A model generated the notes under the pieces. The model was not told the origin of the DNA. It worked only from the letters and a program-made list of their open reading frames with translations, and did no database searches. Shown here piece by piece: positions 34,353 to 46,119 of a DNA stretch of 64,000 bases. The position numbers were made by a program, and so were the translations under genes. Location of the stretch: contig JAGFBZ010000730.1 of assembly GCA_018398805.1 (NCBI GenBank), positions 335,001 to 399,000 on the forward strand. The letters run 5' to 3'. The stretch comes from Hirundichthys speculiger (taxonomy: Eukaryota > Chordata > Actinopteri > Beloniformes > Exocoetidae). The number at the start of each line of letters is the position of its first letter. Position 1 is the stretch's first letter.

Positions 34353-35627
34353 TAGGGCTGTCAATTTCTCAAAATAATTAATCAGATTAATCGCATGACT
34401 GTCAATAGTTAATCATGATTAATCGCAAATTAATCACATATTTTTATCTGTTCTAAATCTACCTTATACAGATCTTTTTCAAGTTGTATTACTCTTATTA
34501 ATACGAGTCCTGACTAGAACCAGGAAATACAACCATATTAGTCCAGTCCTGAGGTCTCTGGCTTCCTGTCACTCAGAGAATAGACTTTAAAACAGCTCTA
34601 CTTGTGTTCAAGTCTCTTCATGGCTCCAAAGTCCATCTCTGACATGTTAGATCCATATGAACCAACCTGGACTCTGAGAACCTCAGGTAGTGGTCTCCTG
34701 CTGGTGTCCAGAGTCAGGACTAAACAAGGTGAAGCTGCATTTCAGTTTTATGCTCCTAAAATCTGGACCAGTCTTCTAGAAGATGTTAGACAGACCTGAA
34801 CTCTGACAATGTTCAGATCCAGGCTGAAAACAGTTCTGTTTAGATGTGAAGATGATGACTGGAAGGATTTTATCTGCACTCTTCAGTTTTAATTTAATTA
34901 ATTAATTTTTTTATTAAATAATTTTAATTTATTATTGATTATTTTTATGCTTGTATGGAATGATTTTATTTGCCTTCTTGTGATTTTATGCATCTGTAAA
35001 GCACTTTGAATTGCCTTGTGTACGAATTGTGCTCTACAAATAAAGTTGCCTTGCCTAATATGAGAGTACACAAATGCTCGCCTTATGCAAAACAAATGCA
35101 TGTTTATTTATTGCTACAATCCAAAATCCATTATATATTATATATATATATACTCAATATTTTCTCTTATGTTCTTCATACAAAATATTTTCGTGGTTTG
35201 CTTTAAACGGGGGGGGGGCTTTCTGCATCAGCGCTCTGATTAGCCAACAAGTGATATTTGAGTAGTCGGACTCCGGTGGTAACTAAATTCACATCGACAG
35301 CAAACACAAACAACATTTATCTTGTGGAGTTAGCCATCAGGCAAGGTTTTGAAGCTGAACTTACCTCCGTTAGCAGTAGTTGGGATAAGTTGGTTTGTTT
35401 ACGTCTGTCTGTCTGCGGCATGGCCGTCGACGTCAGTGCATGGCTTCCTGTTTTGACAGGACTACAGGACTACAACTACGGAGGGGCCCGAGGCTCATTA
35501 AACCTACTCTCCTCTATACTATTGTACATCAACGGCCAGGCTAAATCTCGCGTTAATCACGCGTTAAAATAATTAGTTGCATTAAAATTATTTTGCGTTA
35601 ATCACGCGTTAACTTTGACAGCCCTAA
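34352..35627. mobile_element. 1,276-bp inverted-repeat DNA element inside a (TA)n array
   Basis: Perfect 13-bp ends: TTAGGGCTGTCAA at 34352-34364 and TTGACAGCCCTAA at 35615-35627. Both ends are subterminally rich in GATTAATC/GTTAATCACG motifs. TA arrays lie directly on both sides, so the target was probably a TA repeat. The interior contains a LINE tail and no transposase. Confidence 0.85.
34500..35056 (+). repeat. LINE 3' tail (L2-like) nested in the inverted-repeat element
   Basis: Decayed end of a reverse-transcriptase ORF (CTGAAAACAGTTCTGTTTAG block) followed by the tail GCTCTACAAATAAAGTTGCC, the typical end of fish L2-type LINEs. 5' truncated. Confidence 0.65.
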
Positions 35628-35644
35628 TATATATATATACATAT

Positions 35645-35708
<64 letters not shown>
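35626..35708. repeat. (TA)n microsatellite
   Basis: About 80 bp starting at the right end of the inverted-repeat element. Confidence 0.96.
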
Positions 35709-35714
<6 letters not shown>

Positions 35715-36003
35715 TATAGTCATTTTACGAAGATTTGACTGTAATTTAAGAGAGCAGGAAAGATCGTGTATAATAATACAGTAATTTTTACATTAAAAAT
35801 GAGAAATGAACACAGTTTGTCATTACTGGTATAATACTTTAAAAAAACAACTGTGTTGTTAAATGTACAAGAAATGTCTGTTATTTTACAGTTTTGGAGA
35901 CTATTTTTAGAACACAGTAAAATACAGAGTGATTTCACATGAAAATGAGATTATTTTTTTTGACAGCGCAGTACAAGCCAGAACCTACATGACAGGAATA
36001 TCT

Positions 36004-36075
36004 GGGCTCTTCCAGGAATTGAACCCGGGACCTCTCGCATCTAAAGCAAGAATCATACTACTAGACCAACGAGCC
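36004..36075 (-). tRNA. tRNA-Pro-like sequence with UAG anticodon (possible pseudogene)
   Basis: 72 nt on the minus strand. The acceptor GGCTCGT pairs with AAGAGCC except for one G-A mismatch. The D-arm is GGTCTAGTAGTATGAT, the anticodon stem CTTGC/GCGAG with loop TTTAGAT, and the T-arm CCGGG TTCAATT CCTGG with one G-T pair. The body matches vertebrate proline tRNA, but position 35 is A, giving anticodon UAG instead of UGG. No T run follows closely on the minus strand, so it may be silent. Confidence 0.7.
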
Positions 36076-37059
36076 ACACTGTGCTGCCAAAAAAAAAGTC
36101 AAATAAAGTGCTTGGTATCAAGGATGGCAGATGTCCCTGCAACAGCTGAACTATCTCTAATCTGACACACAAAAGGTTTTTCGACATCACAAACCTTTGT
36201 GATGTCATGGAGGTCATGTGATATCATTTGATGGATCACAGAAGGCGTTCCCTCTGAATGTTGCCATGGCAACAGCTGAAGTTGAGTTTCAGATGCCTCC
36301 AGGCCTTAATGGAGGCTTCTGAAACTGCTTTGCAATCATCCCTTGCAGGATACTTCATTTTTCATATAAGCAGTGACCTACATTCTCTCCAGCAGGCTGG
36401 TGCCAAAAGCCAAACTTTGCCGTGACCACTTGTGAAGGCAACACTCACACACAGGCCCTCCTCCCAACTCATTCACCAGCAGCACCTGCATTTAAACGCA
36501 CCAGGACTGCAGCTGCTGGACACTATGTGACTTGTGCATGACAGACGGCAGTAATGCACCCTATTTCCAGACCGACTGCAACAGTTGAAGGCAAAGCTCT
36601 GATTGTGGGCCTGTGGTCCCTGATGACTCCACGTTGGCAAATGTGGCATTAGAGGTGCCAGAGACCATGGACGAAGGTATTCCTAGGGCCAGAGCGCGTG
36701 ACATAGAATCCTATTTAATACTGCAGGCTCAGGACAAACATAAATACAGTCCAAGTGTGATTAACGTCAGCAGTAGTCAGTCACTGAAATGAATGTTGCC
36801 TTTACGTGTAAGTTTCTCAAAACAACGCAGGACTTTCCTGGCAGTAGCGAGGGCCTTTTTTGCTGGACAGAAGAGGTGGCAGTCTCTGATCCAACTTCAG
36901 GCGCTGTGGCCTTCATGACTTGGTCCAGACACCAGCGCTACCTCCTGGCACCAGTGGTGTTTACAGAAGTGGTGAAAGGTAAGATGTATTTGTTCATGTT
37001 AGCTGTTTTGCAGCAACAGTGCTTTACTTTTAGAGTTTTTATTTCTTTTGGAAATGTCC
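36076..37059. other. Unassigned sequence
   Basis: No gene or RNA recognised. A fragment like 28010-28070 (GCTCTGATTGTGGGCCTGTG) occurs near 36595. Confidence 0.45.
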
Positions 37060-37354
37060 CAGTTCTGAATGACAGATTCCAGATGTCTGTCAGTGGCTGA
37101 ACAACTGCCTCAATAACCTTTTAGACTGTTTCCATGTCTGTACCATCACAGTCAGCTGACACCTTGTTTTTACATTTATTTACAATATCTCTGATTTCTC
37201 TATCCTCCACTGCTGACAGAAACATTGAGTCTGGATTTCTACTCATTATTGTTGATTGTTGATTGGCTGAAGGGAGCACGTTCTCCTGTTTCCAGGGTTC
37301 TGCTTCAGGTTCTGATACTGTAATGGTCCAACTGTCATGGTTTGGGTTGGCCAT
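37060..37354 (-). pseudogene. LINE ORF2 fragment (start of reverse transcriptase)
   Basis: Minus-strand frame with DREIRDIVNKCKNKVSADCD and DMETV, then after a stop VIEAVVQPLTDIWNLSFRTG. This matches the N-terminal edge of RT in fish non-LTR elements. Short and interrupted. Confidence 0.65.
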
Positions 37355-38090
37355 GTCAGGCCTTCTTTGTTTTCTGGGTTTGGTTGATTGTTCTTGACCT
37401 CCTTGTCTTCAGCTAACTTTGTTTCCTGTTTTACTTTGAAGGTCTGTCTTGTCTTTGTGGTGTTCTCCCTCACAGTTCTTCTGTTAATCTCCTGATGGTT
37501 TGCACCTGCCTCTCGTTTGTTCCATTGTGTTTTTAAGTCTTGTCTTTTCTTCTTTCAGTAGCTGGATCACCTGTTGTACTACTCTCCTGGTCTGTGTGGT
37601 GTCTCATTCTTCTGGTTTGTCTGATTTCCTCTCTGTTCAGATTTTTTCTGGTTTTTCTTGGAAACAATAGAGACTTTGTTGTTGTGATCTCCTGTATTTA
37701 GGTCCTCTCTAAAACCTGTGACAGTGGTGAACTTTGTGAAATGATTTGTTGTAGATGAGCACATATGGTGATGTTTCAGTGAATTAGAGAAGATCTTTCT
37801 GGTTTCTTTCCTCATTTGTCTCCTGGTCTCCTCCACATCAGCCCTGTGAAGACCTGAAACCGTCCTCCATCTGAACAGGTGGTTCAGAGCTGAATTCAGT
37901 CTGGAATCAGTCTAGAAGCAGCAGAGAAGGTGAGGAGCACTCATTCCTCTAGTATCTGGAGATGAGTGCTTTGTTGCTGTCTGACTGTGAGGTCAATTTA
38001 GTCTAATTTGTTATTTTATATATTTAATTCTTGGTGTAGGGGGACTCGTGTAATTTACTAATAATTTTATAATTGCCTAGGGTGCCACCG
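37355..38090. other. Unassigned sequence
   Basis: Minus-strand open frames are Lys/Glu/Asn-rich and may be more of the LINE 5' part, but no motif supports this. Confidence 0.4.
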
Positions 38091-38094
38091 GCTT

Positions 38095-38213
38095 TCTTTA
38101 AAAAGACAGAAAATGTCCATGTTAAAGTTCTGTAACTTTATCAATCCGTGTATCATTCATTCTTTTCATTTTCAATTGTCAATCAAAAATACAAAAAAAA
38201 TTTAAAAAGTGAC

Positions 38214-38305
<92 letters not shown>

Positions 38306-38360
38306 ATTTCAATTTTAGACTTAGATCAAAAATACAAAATTTAAAAAACGGGCCACAGAA
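38095..38360 (-). mobile_element. Non-autonomous DNA repeat, copy 3 (inverted, with (TA)n at 38216-38302)
   Basis: Inverse of the region around 5640-5790. Here a TA array of about 85 bp sits where the other copies have an A/T-rich joint. Confidence 0.6.
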
Positions 38361-38499
38361 CTAAATGTAACCGGGTGGTAAATACACCACATTTACTTTG
38401 TAAAATAATGTGTTATGATGTGTTCTTTTGTTTATTTTTGCCATGTAATGTAAGGTAGACACTGAAAGGTAGTGACACTTTTTAGTCACAAGGCGGCAG

Positions 38500-38937
38500 C
38501 ATTGAGCTCCTATTGTTTCACTGCGACGTGCATCTTGGGTTCTTTTTTTCTGTTTCAGACTGTTTCAGGCCATGAGGATGCCCAGTATGATGCACCAGCG
38601 GAGACAACCGGGACAAGTACAGATGCTACAGCAGAAATGCAGATTCGCATGCAAGAGCTCACTAAATTACGATGAACTGAGTAGATTAAATAATGAGATG
38701 ACGGCTCAGAGGACAAATGAGAACAGTGCATCCACACGCTCATACATCTATATTCCAAGAGAACGCCAAATTCAAGCATTTAGAGGGGAGGGTGGTGCAG
38801 ATGGGAGGTCTGTGGAAGAGTTTATTGAGGAGGTTGAAAGGGTTTTAAGATCTAGAGAGCAAACAACAGAGGGGCAGTGTGACTACATACCACCTCTGCT
38901 GCATTGGAGGAGGTTAGACTATGTATGGGGGGTCAGC
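38500..38937 (+). pseudogene. Ty3/gypsy gag, 5' segment (outer element)
   Basis: Coding pieces in two frames (HEDAQYDAPAETTG..., then from about 38665 NYDELSRLNNE...). They hold the gypsy gag motif YIPRERQIQAFRGE and VEEFIEEVERVLRSRE and run to CMGGQPVE at 38945. The same frame of meaning resumes at 59465 (PRDLYSFLRNAFGEKRS). A one-base change occurs near 38670. I could not define a 5' LTR upstream. Confidence 0.78.
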
Positions 38938-38945
38938 CAGTGGAG
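38938..38945. repeat. hAT target site duplication, left copy (CAGTGGAG)
   Basis: Identical 8 bp at 59457-59464; both belong to the gypsy gag reading. Confidence 0.93.
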
Positions 38946-39276
38946 CAGGAGTGGGCCTGGCCGGGCCAGTGCCGCCCACATGAATCAGTGGCCCGCCCAT
39001 CCACGTTTGAGGAATTTTTAAAAAAATGCATTTTTGAAAGAGACCAATTATGCTCATCAGGGAATTTTAATTCGGCCTATTCTACAGTATATATCCTATA
39101 TATGTTTCTTTCTTTCTAAAAAACAAACAAACAAAAAAAAAGATATTGAACCCCAGAGCTACTCGCTGTCGTTGCCATGGTGACAGTTACGCGCGTGACG
39201 TGCAGCGAGCAGGGCCTAGCAACTATGGTCAGTTAGCCACCGGACTTTTGACTCCAGTCGACGGCTATGACGGAAA

Positions 39277-41587
39277 ATGATGAAACAAAGTACTTTAATG
39301 TCATATTTTAAACGACCCAGACTCGAAGAAGATGACACACCACTGCCTCCAACATCCGAGCCAACAGAGCCCGGTTTTATACGGTTAGCCCACCAAGCCC
39401 GGTCGCCTGCTCCCCACCGCCAGCGCTCTCTCCCGGCCAGCCTGACGTACCTACTGATTTATCAGCTATTGAGGAACCACCTTCACAGCCACAACTGAAG
39501 GAATTTCCCTGCACAGTTAAAAATGGAAAATCACGGTGTTTCTCATCCAAGTGGTATGGAGAGTTTTCTTGGTTGGAATACAGTGTGAAAACGAACGTGA
39601 TTTTCTGTAAAATGTGCAGACATTTTGCCGGCGGAGCTGACGGCCCATTTGTCAGAGAAGGGTTTGTAGACTGGAAACATCTGCGTCAGGCATGCGAGAA
39701 GCACCAGAGGAGCAAGCCTCACTCCCTTTCACTTGAGAAATTTCAAAGTTACTGGGCTGATCAAAGTTCAGGCCGGGGAAATGTGCTAAACCAAATGAAC
39801 CGTGATGCCATGGACTATTTGTTCATTGAGAGGAATCGAGACCATCTAAAAGTCGTTTTGGATATTGTACTGCTTTGTGCCAAGCAAGACATCCCCCTAA
39901 GAGGTCACAGGGAGGATGCGGATGCGCTTAATAGAGGAAACTTCGTTGAGCTGTTCAAGTTCATGTGCAAATATGACCCACAGATCCAAAGTCGTCTGGA
40001 GCAGCTGCCCAGAAACGGAACTTTGATGAGCCCCGATGTTCAAAATGAGCTGCTCGAATCAGCTGCTTCTTTGTTGTTGCGCAAGATCAAAGCAGAAATA
40101 CGTGAACCGGGCGCCTATTACGCCCTCATGGCAGACGAATACAAGGATGAGTCAAAACGTGAACTTGTAGCTGTTTGTGTGAGATACATTAACGGAGAAA
40201 AAATAAAAGAATAGGTAATTGGATTTGTGGACACAAATGACATGAGCGCAGTTGCTATTGCAGAGAAAATACTGCAGGTGATTGAACCACTACAACTTGA
40301 CCCATCTCTGTGTGTTGGCTTCAGTTTCGACGGGGCCTCAGTTATGTCAGGAAACAAGAGAGGTGTGCATGTTATTTTAAAACAAACGTTTCCTCAGGCT
40401 GTGTATGTCCACTGTACTTCTCACAGACTGAATTTGGTGCTATGTGCAGCATCAAAGGTGTCCAGGCATGTCAGTACATTTTTTGATACAGTGAACAATA
40501 TACATAGTTTCATGACAGGGAGCAGCAGACACGCTCGGTTCGTTGAGGTGCAGAAGGAGCTCCATCCTGACCGCCAGTGCCTGGAACTCCAGCGCTCAGT
40601 GGACACGCGCTGGACTTCCAGGTCTGGAGCAGTGAGCAAAATTTAGAAGTCCTAGCAGAATACAGTGAAAGCAGCGGCAGCAGCGGCCAAACGCAGGCCG
40701 AGGCGCGGTCCCTGCTCCTGCAAATACAAACAATAAAGTTTTTATTCCTCCTCGTCCCGTTCGGGAAATTATTTCAGACGAGTGACTTCGCTACAAGGGG
40801 ATTACAAAGCCCGACACTTTGTGTCACTGAATGCATCGACCTCATTGAGGGACTAAAAGAGAACTTTGCTCAATTCAGACACGATTCAAAATGTGGGTAT
40901 GAAGCGGTGATAAAGCTGACTGGAGAGTTGATGAGCAAATACGACATCCCGAGCTGGGACGTAACTGCTGGGAACAGAAAAAGGAGACTTCCTGCGAGGC
41001 TCACGGAATCTGTGGTCACGACAAGCCTGGGAAAAGCAACGAGTGTCAAAAATGATGATGATCTGCGACACCTCTGGAACGATATCCTAGACAGAGAACT
41101 GACAGAGTTGAACACTCGTTTCCAAGAGGACCAGTATGGGATCATGAGAACAGCAGCCACGTTTCTCCCACACTCAAAGACATGTGCTCAGATAGAGTCC
41201 ATGCGCACCACATGTGATCACTATCACATCTCAGTTGAGGATGCTGAATTAACGGTATTCATTGAGCAATTACGCCGGAAAGTTGCCAACGGGCTGGAAT
41301 TTCCATCCCTCATGGAAGTGTTGGACATATGTGCTCCTGACATTTTCCCTAACCTCAATAAACTACTGCGAGTCATCATCACACTTCCCATGACGTCTTG
41401 CAGCGTTGAGAGACTGTTCTCCACTGCAGGTCGGATTAAAACGCACCTCAGAGCATCCATGAGTACCACCCGTCTCAACAACCTGTCAATTTTGTCCTTT
41501 GAAAAAGAACTCTGTGACACTTTGGACTATGACGAGATCATCTCTATATTCAATGCAAGACCCAGGCGTTTGCGCCTTGTTTTGTAG
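39277..41587 (+). pseudogene. hAT transposase with N-terminal zinc finger, lightly damaged
   Basis: Starts MMKQSTLMSYFKRPRLEED (39277). A zinc finger of the TTF/ZMYM-associated type (VIFCKMCRHFAGG, DWKHLRQACEKHQRSKPH) is at 39570-39740. The catalytic core (ALMADEYKDESKRE, VGFSFDGASVMSG, CTSHRLNLVL, DTRW) is at 40100-40620. The dimerisation region (LPMTSCSVERLFSTAGRIK) lies before the stop at 41585. Defects: a frame change near 39390, an in-frame TAG at 40212, and a small deletion with frame change near 40640. Otherwise the frames are long, so decay is limited. Confidence 0.87.
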
Positions 41588-42083
41588 GCCATGAAAACAA
41601 CAAACGTAGGCCTGCTTCATATTTGCCTGTGATAGCTGAGTGTTTCATTCTTTTTTCTTCTTCTTTTCTTTTCTTTTTTCTTTTTTTTTTACTGCTGATC
41701 GGTGAGCTGTCCATGGTGCTTAAGATTTAAGTCTGACAGTTTGTTTAATTGTTTTGCAGGCCATGAAAACAACAAAGGTAGACCTGTTGTTATAGCACTG
41801 CTTCATTTTTGCCTGTGATGTGAAGAGATTGCTTTGCTTTAAATAACGTGTGTTTTGTAGTAGCCACATGCTGTTGGGCTACAATGTTCGAGTGCGAGTT
41901 GCTCTTTTTTCATAAATACCAGAATTAATTAGATGTGATGGGTTTGGTAGAAATTAAGGAGTGTGTTATTTCGTAATTCAAGTGATGTTTAGCTGGGTGT
42001 TTTCATTTTTTTTTTTTAACTGTTGATCAGTGAGCTGTCCATGGTACTTAAGATTTAAGCCTGAAGAATTTTGTGTGATACAG
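41586..42083 (+). repeat. hAT 3' tandem repeats (two units; a third lies at 59105-59290)
   Basis: The unit begins GTAGGCCATGAAAACAACAAA, continues with a GCTTCATATTTGCCTGT block and ends with GGTGAGCTGTCCATGG/TTAAGATTTAAG. Units start near 41586, 41757 and 59113; the provirus inserted at the boundary of the second and third. Confidence 0.85.
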
Positions 42084-42942
42084 TGTAGGATCCCCTCTTC
42101 CTTGCTCATCCTGCCTTTAGACAAAGGATTAATAAATAAAACAGGCCTGAACTTTTCCCCCTCTCTCCCTCTGACCGTTCGTGCCCTGGCTCGCTGACCT
42201 TTTTCTTCCCACTCAGGAATACAGACTTTGTGTTATCCCATGGAACTTACAATACACAAACCAGATCCGAAAGCAGACGTTTCTCAACTAGTTAATCTTG
42301 TTTCCCCCACACTGAGGAGATAAAACGTCCTTTTCTATGGTAATAAAAGGAGAGGAACTGGCCGCCTGGAATCGGAACGACCTCAGACAAAGTGGTCTCT
42401 GCGTTTGAAGTCAGAATCCTCTGCTATGTAAATCTTGCTCTGTTGACTCACATTGCATGTAAATTAAGGGAACCAGGAACAGACCAGGTGTAAATCCTCC
42501 CCGGAGTGCAGAGTTTAGACACCTCCACGACCCCCTGTTGTGACCTTTTTGGGCCAGACCACTGGCAAATACACATAAACTTCTCTGATCTCTGGGAGGT
42601 GAGCAACAGGTCAGGACTGGAATCACTGGAACAACACTGCCATCTACCGGACCAAAAAGTGTACTGCAGACGGATGACAACGAACTGTATAACTTAAGTT
42701 AAAATTCTTTAACCACTTACATGGTTTTAAAACTAATCAAACCGTTGTGTCAGATATCGGTATCACGCTATGTCATTTAATCCAACCAATGTGTGTGCAT
42801 TTAATAATGGTATTTGGTATTAACCGTAGCAAAGTGTGGCAATTGATCAGCTAAACAGATGATTTTTGGAAAGCCCACAGGGCAGAGAAGTATGGGTTGG
42901 TCCCCACTGACCTGCCCCCAAGTGTTAATGAATATTTAAAAG

Positions 42943-42950
42943 TATAAAAG
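42943..42950 (+). promoter_or_regulatory. LTR TATA box (TATAAAAG)
   Basis: Followed about 20 bases later by a CT-rich stretch that would hold the start site. The second LTR has the same at 57812-57819. Confidence 0.7.
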
Positions 42951-44042
42951 GCAATGCAGCTCTCTCTTCGCTCTCTCTTCTCTTAAAAAATCTCTTAACG
43001 CTCTCAATTTCTGAATCTCTCTCTGTTGCTATCTTTATTTTGTACTTTGGCCAAGTTTTTCCTTTTTGTTAGAACTTAGAATTTTTCACGTGTTACGCGT
43101 CTCTTGTTAAGTTTTGGTAGACCAACGTTTTTCGTCCAGCGTTTCCTCAGCAACGCCGGACGCCGTAACGAGTTATAGTAAACTCAGTTTTGTGATCAGA
43201 CTTTTTCCGCTGATCTCCTGTTGATTTTTGAACACTTTGGCAATCTTTACTGCGGCGAGCGTGAGAGTACGTAGCACTCAACGCTCAATAGTCCAGTTTC
43301 TATCGAACTTTGTACAACCACGCAGCAACTTCCAGCGGCTGCAACCTTTTTCCTTTTGCCGCAAAATTACTTTCTCCGGAAAGTAGCAAGCCCATTCTTC
43401 TGGGCCGAGCGCTGAAAGTTCGTTGTTACAACGAACTTTGTCAGACCACGTGCCAGTCAACACCGATCCAGCACCGGGCCCGAACCGACCCACGACCACC
43501 GGACGAAGAGGGAGAACTCTGTCGCAACGGTCCTCCACGATTCTGCGGGCAGAATTGTCTCAACCGGCCGACATCAACGGATACCAGACGACCACTGATA
43601 GCCGTCGCTGTCGCCCCCTTGACCAACGCGAACCGAGGCGCCTCCAGCGGTAGGTGAACGGGCGGACGGTCCACGGTACTTACATCTGGCACTCTGGCAT
43701 AAATCACAGCTGACCCGGCCTAGCTATTATCATTCAACAGTCATTTAAACCTAGAGTTTTGTTTAATTTCCTTAGCTGGTTAATGGTTTAGAAGCCTCTT
43801 CCAGTTCCCGATCAGTAGTTTGGTTTGATAGCAAAGCTACAGGCAACCCTGCCTGAGTTTATTTTTATTTCATTTTATTTTACTCTATCTCCATCTTCTT
43901 CTCCCTTCCGCTTGCCTTGCCTCTTCTGTGTTCTAGCCAATCAGAAGCTCAGAAGTCACCATCCCGTTATTATAGTTGGTCTGATATAGATATCGTATCT
44001 TATAATTGCCATATATGCCTGTGTTTTTATTGTCTGTGTCTA

Positions 44043-44048
44043 AATAAA
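44043..44048 (+). promoter_or_regulatory. LTR polyadenylation signal (AATAAA)
   Basis: Followed by a GTCGGACTCTGATG G/T-rich stretch. Equivalent at 58910-58915 in the 3' LTR. Confidence 0.65.
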
Positions 44049-44232
44049 TGGTTAAAGCTTGTCGGACTCTGATGATTGATTTTCCCAGCATTGGCGTGGT
44101 ACAAGAACCCACAGAATTCTCACCACAGTTATTCATTGATAAGAATTTTTCCGCCTTTTTAATAAAAGCCGGTGGCACCCTGATTTCTATTAAGATCTTG
44201 GTAGATCGAGTGAGAAACCCCTACATTATTTT

Positions 44233-44250
44233 TGGCACCATCCATATGGG
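44233..44250 (+). promoter_or_regulatory. Candidate primer-binding site (TGGCACCATCC...)
   Basis: Starts TGG seven bases after the LTR, as a tRNA 3' CCA complement would. I cannot match it to a specific tRNA from memory. Confidence 0.4.
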
Positions 44251-46119
44251 ACCACTAGTTGCTGGGAAAATTTAATCTGTGAGTTCACGCTGAAAACCAG
44301 AGTCGTGTAAAATCTGCTGTCCCCGCGCACCACTGCCGCCCGGAAACGCAGACGCGCAGCGGCAAGTTTGAACGAAAACTCCTCGAACAACCGTAACCGG
44401 GAGAAATAACGCTCCCCAAGTAACGCATGCATTTTAAGACTTTGTTTTAAGGGCCCCAGCAGACGAAATTTCAGCGTATTCCTGAAATCTCGTAACTGCT
44501 CTGAGCTTGGAAAATCAATCGATCGCGGAATCCGACGTTGATTTGTCCACTCAGCAGAGCAACGTTCTGGCGTAGCTAACCAGAAACTCGTTGTCTCATT
44601 TTGCGCGTTGTCGCCATAAAAAGATTGCTGTGCAAAGGCACGAAAAGTCAATCCGGTGCGGCGACGAAACTTTTCTCTCCTCTGTAACGGTGACAAGACC
44701 GTGAGAGAACCAGGAAGCGAGCCCGCGGGCCGTCCTGTCCTGCACGCCTGAGAGGTGCAGAGACCCGTGTTTCCCAGATTAACATCTGAAGGAAAACCAT
44801 TATTTGTGTCACAGTAGTGAAGTCCCGCTCTTTAGTTCTAAGAAACTGAGGGACACGATCTGTGATCATTTAGCCAAAAACCTAACCGTGAGCCAGGCGC
44901 GCTCACGCACCGACGCGAGATCTTTGCTTAGTGCGACTGGAGTTGTGAAAACTTTTTAAGCGAAGTTAAAGTTGGATTGCCGTAAAGATTCAGATCTGTG
45001 TGGCAAAATAGTCAGATCACTTTTTGAGAAAAGTTAAGTGGCGATCGGAGCCCAGAAATCCGAGCTGAGGAACCGGGAGTGTTTTCCCGTGTCTGTGTGT
45101 GCCGACAGAGTGCACGTGCGGGAGCGCGCGTCGCGTCTCCGGCCGGGGAGACAGGCGAAAAGTGCTCTGTGCAACAGTTGGTAAAAACTTTTAGCAGAAG
45201 TAAAGTTGAGAACCCGCCGTGGTTCCGATTGTGTATCAAAAGTTGGTGAACTAACGAACGCTTGTGATCGTGAAATTGTGAAATTGGTGTAACTGTGCGC
45301 TGTGTGTTGTTGCTGGTCGCTGGCCAGAGGTGAAGTGAATCAAGTTACACACCGAGAGCCTCAAGGTGGGCGGAGTCAAGGCGTGGCGTGGCGACGTCAT
45401 CGCACTGGTAACCACCCCCCGTGAAGCGGGCCCTTGGGAGCTTGCAGGTGAAGAAACACTCCCCTCTGGTGGGCATTGTCAGAATAACCAAGTGGCGCCA
45501 GAGAGTGCATCGATTCTCCATTGTAACGAGCAGAAAGCAGTAGTGAATCCAATTTTGTGATAGACTTGTCAGGATAAGCCTGAAATAAGTGACATTCTGT
45601 ATCTCAGAGTTCACTGTCGTTGTTTGAGAGATTACACAGGCAGATTGTTGAGATTAACAGTCAAAAGTGGGTGTTTGTTCAACTTTCACAGTGAATTAAC
45701 CTCAAAGGTGAGATAAGCTGAGAAACGTGTGCAACTCTGAACCGGTAGCTCTGTTGTAGGCAAGCAGTGACAATCGATTGGATTAAAAGCTGTGGAGAAA
45801 CTGTCAGCTGAGACTCTGAGCTGAGATCGAGGTGTCTGGCTTTGGTACTGTGAGAGTGTTAACTCTCGGTTCTGAACCAATACGTGGACACTGTGCGGGT
45901 CTCTAGCTCTGAATCTGTCCGGCTGCGTCCTCACCCAGCTGCAATCCATCGTAACCACTGTAGGAGACAACAGACCACCTGCGGTTCTTGAGTGACACCT
46001 TCCCCTGGATATTGTTGATTGAGTGGTCTAACCAGAACCTGAGACCCATAGGGAGCTGCAGGACTGAGGTGTGACCACTAGGGGTCAGTACAGGCTACAT
46101 TGATAGTTAGAGAAGTTCA

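Larger units (their letters stand above)
42084..44225 (+). repeat. Provirus 5' LTR (2,142 bp)
   Basis: Starts TGTAGGATCCCC and ends AACCCCTACA (6-bp inverted ends TGTAGG/CCTACA). A TATA box at 42943 and AATAAA at 44043 imply U3 of about 0.9 kb, an unusually long R of about 1.1 kb and U5 of about 0.15 kb. Short ORFs within it show no family resemblance. Confidence 0.95.

Noticed and set aside
36789..37100. 103-codon ORF with a possible donor at its middle
   Set aside because: No domain recognised; its 3' half overlaps the LINE fragment on the other strand.
38218..38302. (TA)n arrays or other short repeats as a CRISPR array
   Set aside because: Simple dinucleotide repeats without spacers, in a vertebrate genome.
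43310..43657. 115-codon ORF in each provirus LTR
   Set aside because: Present only because the LTR is duplicated; overlaps other-frame ORFs, has no recognisable domain, and lies in the expected untranslated R region.
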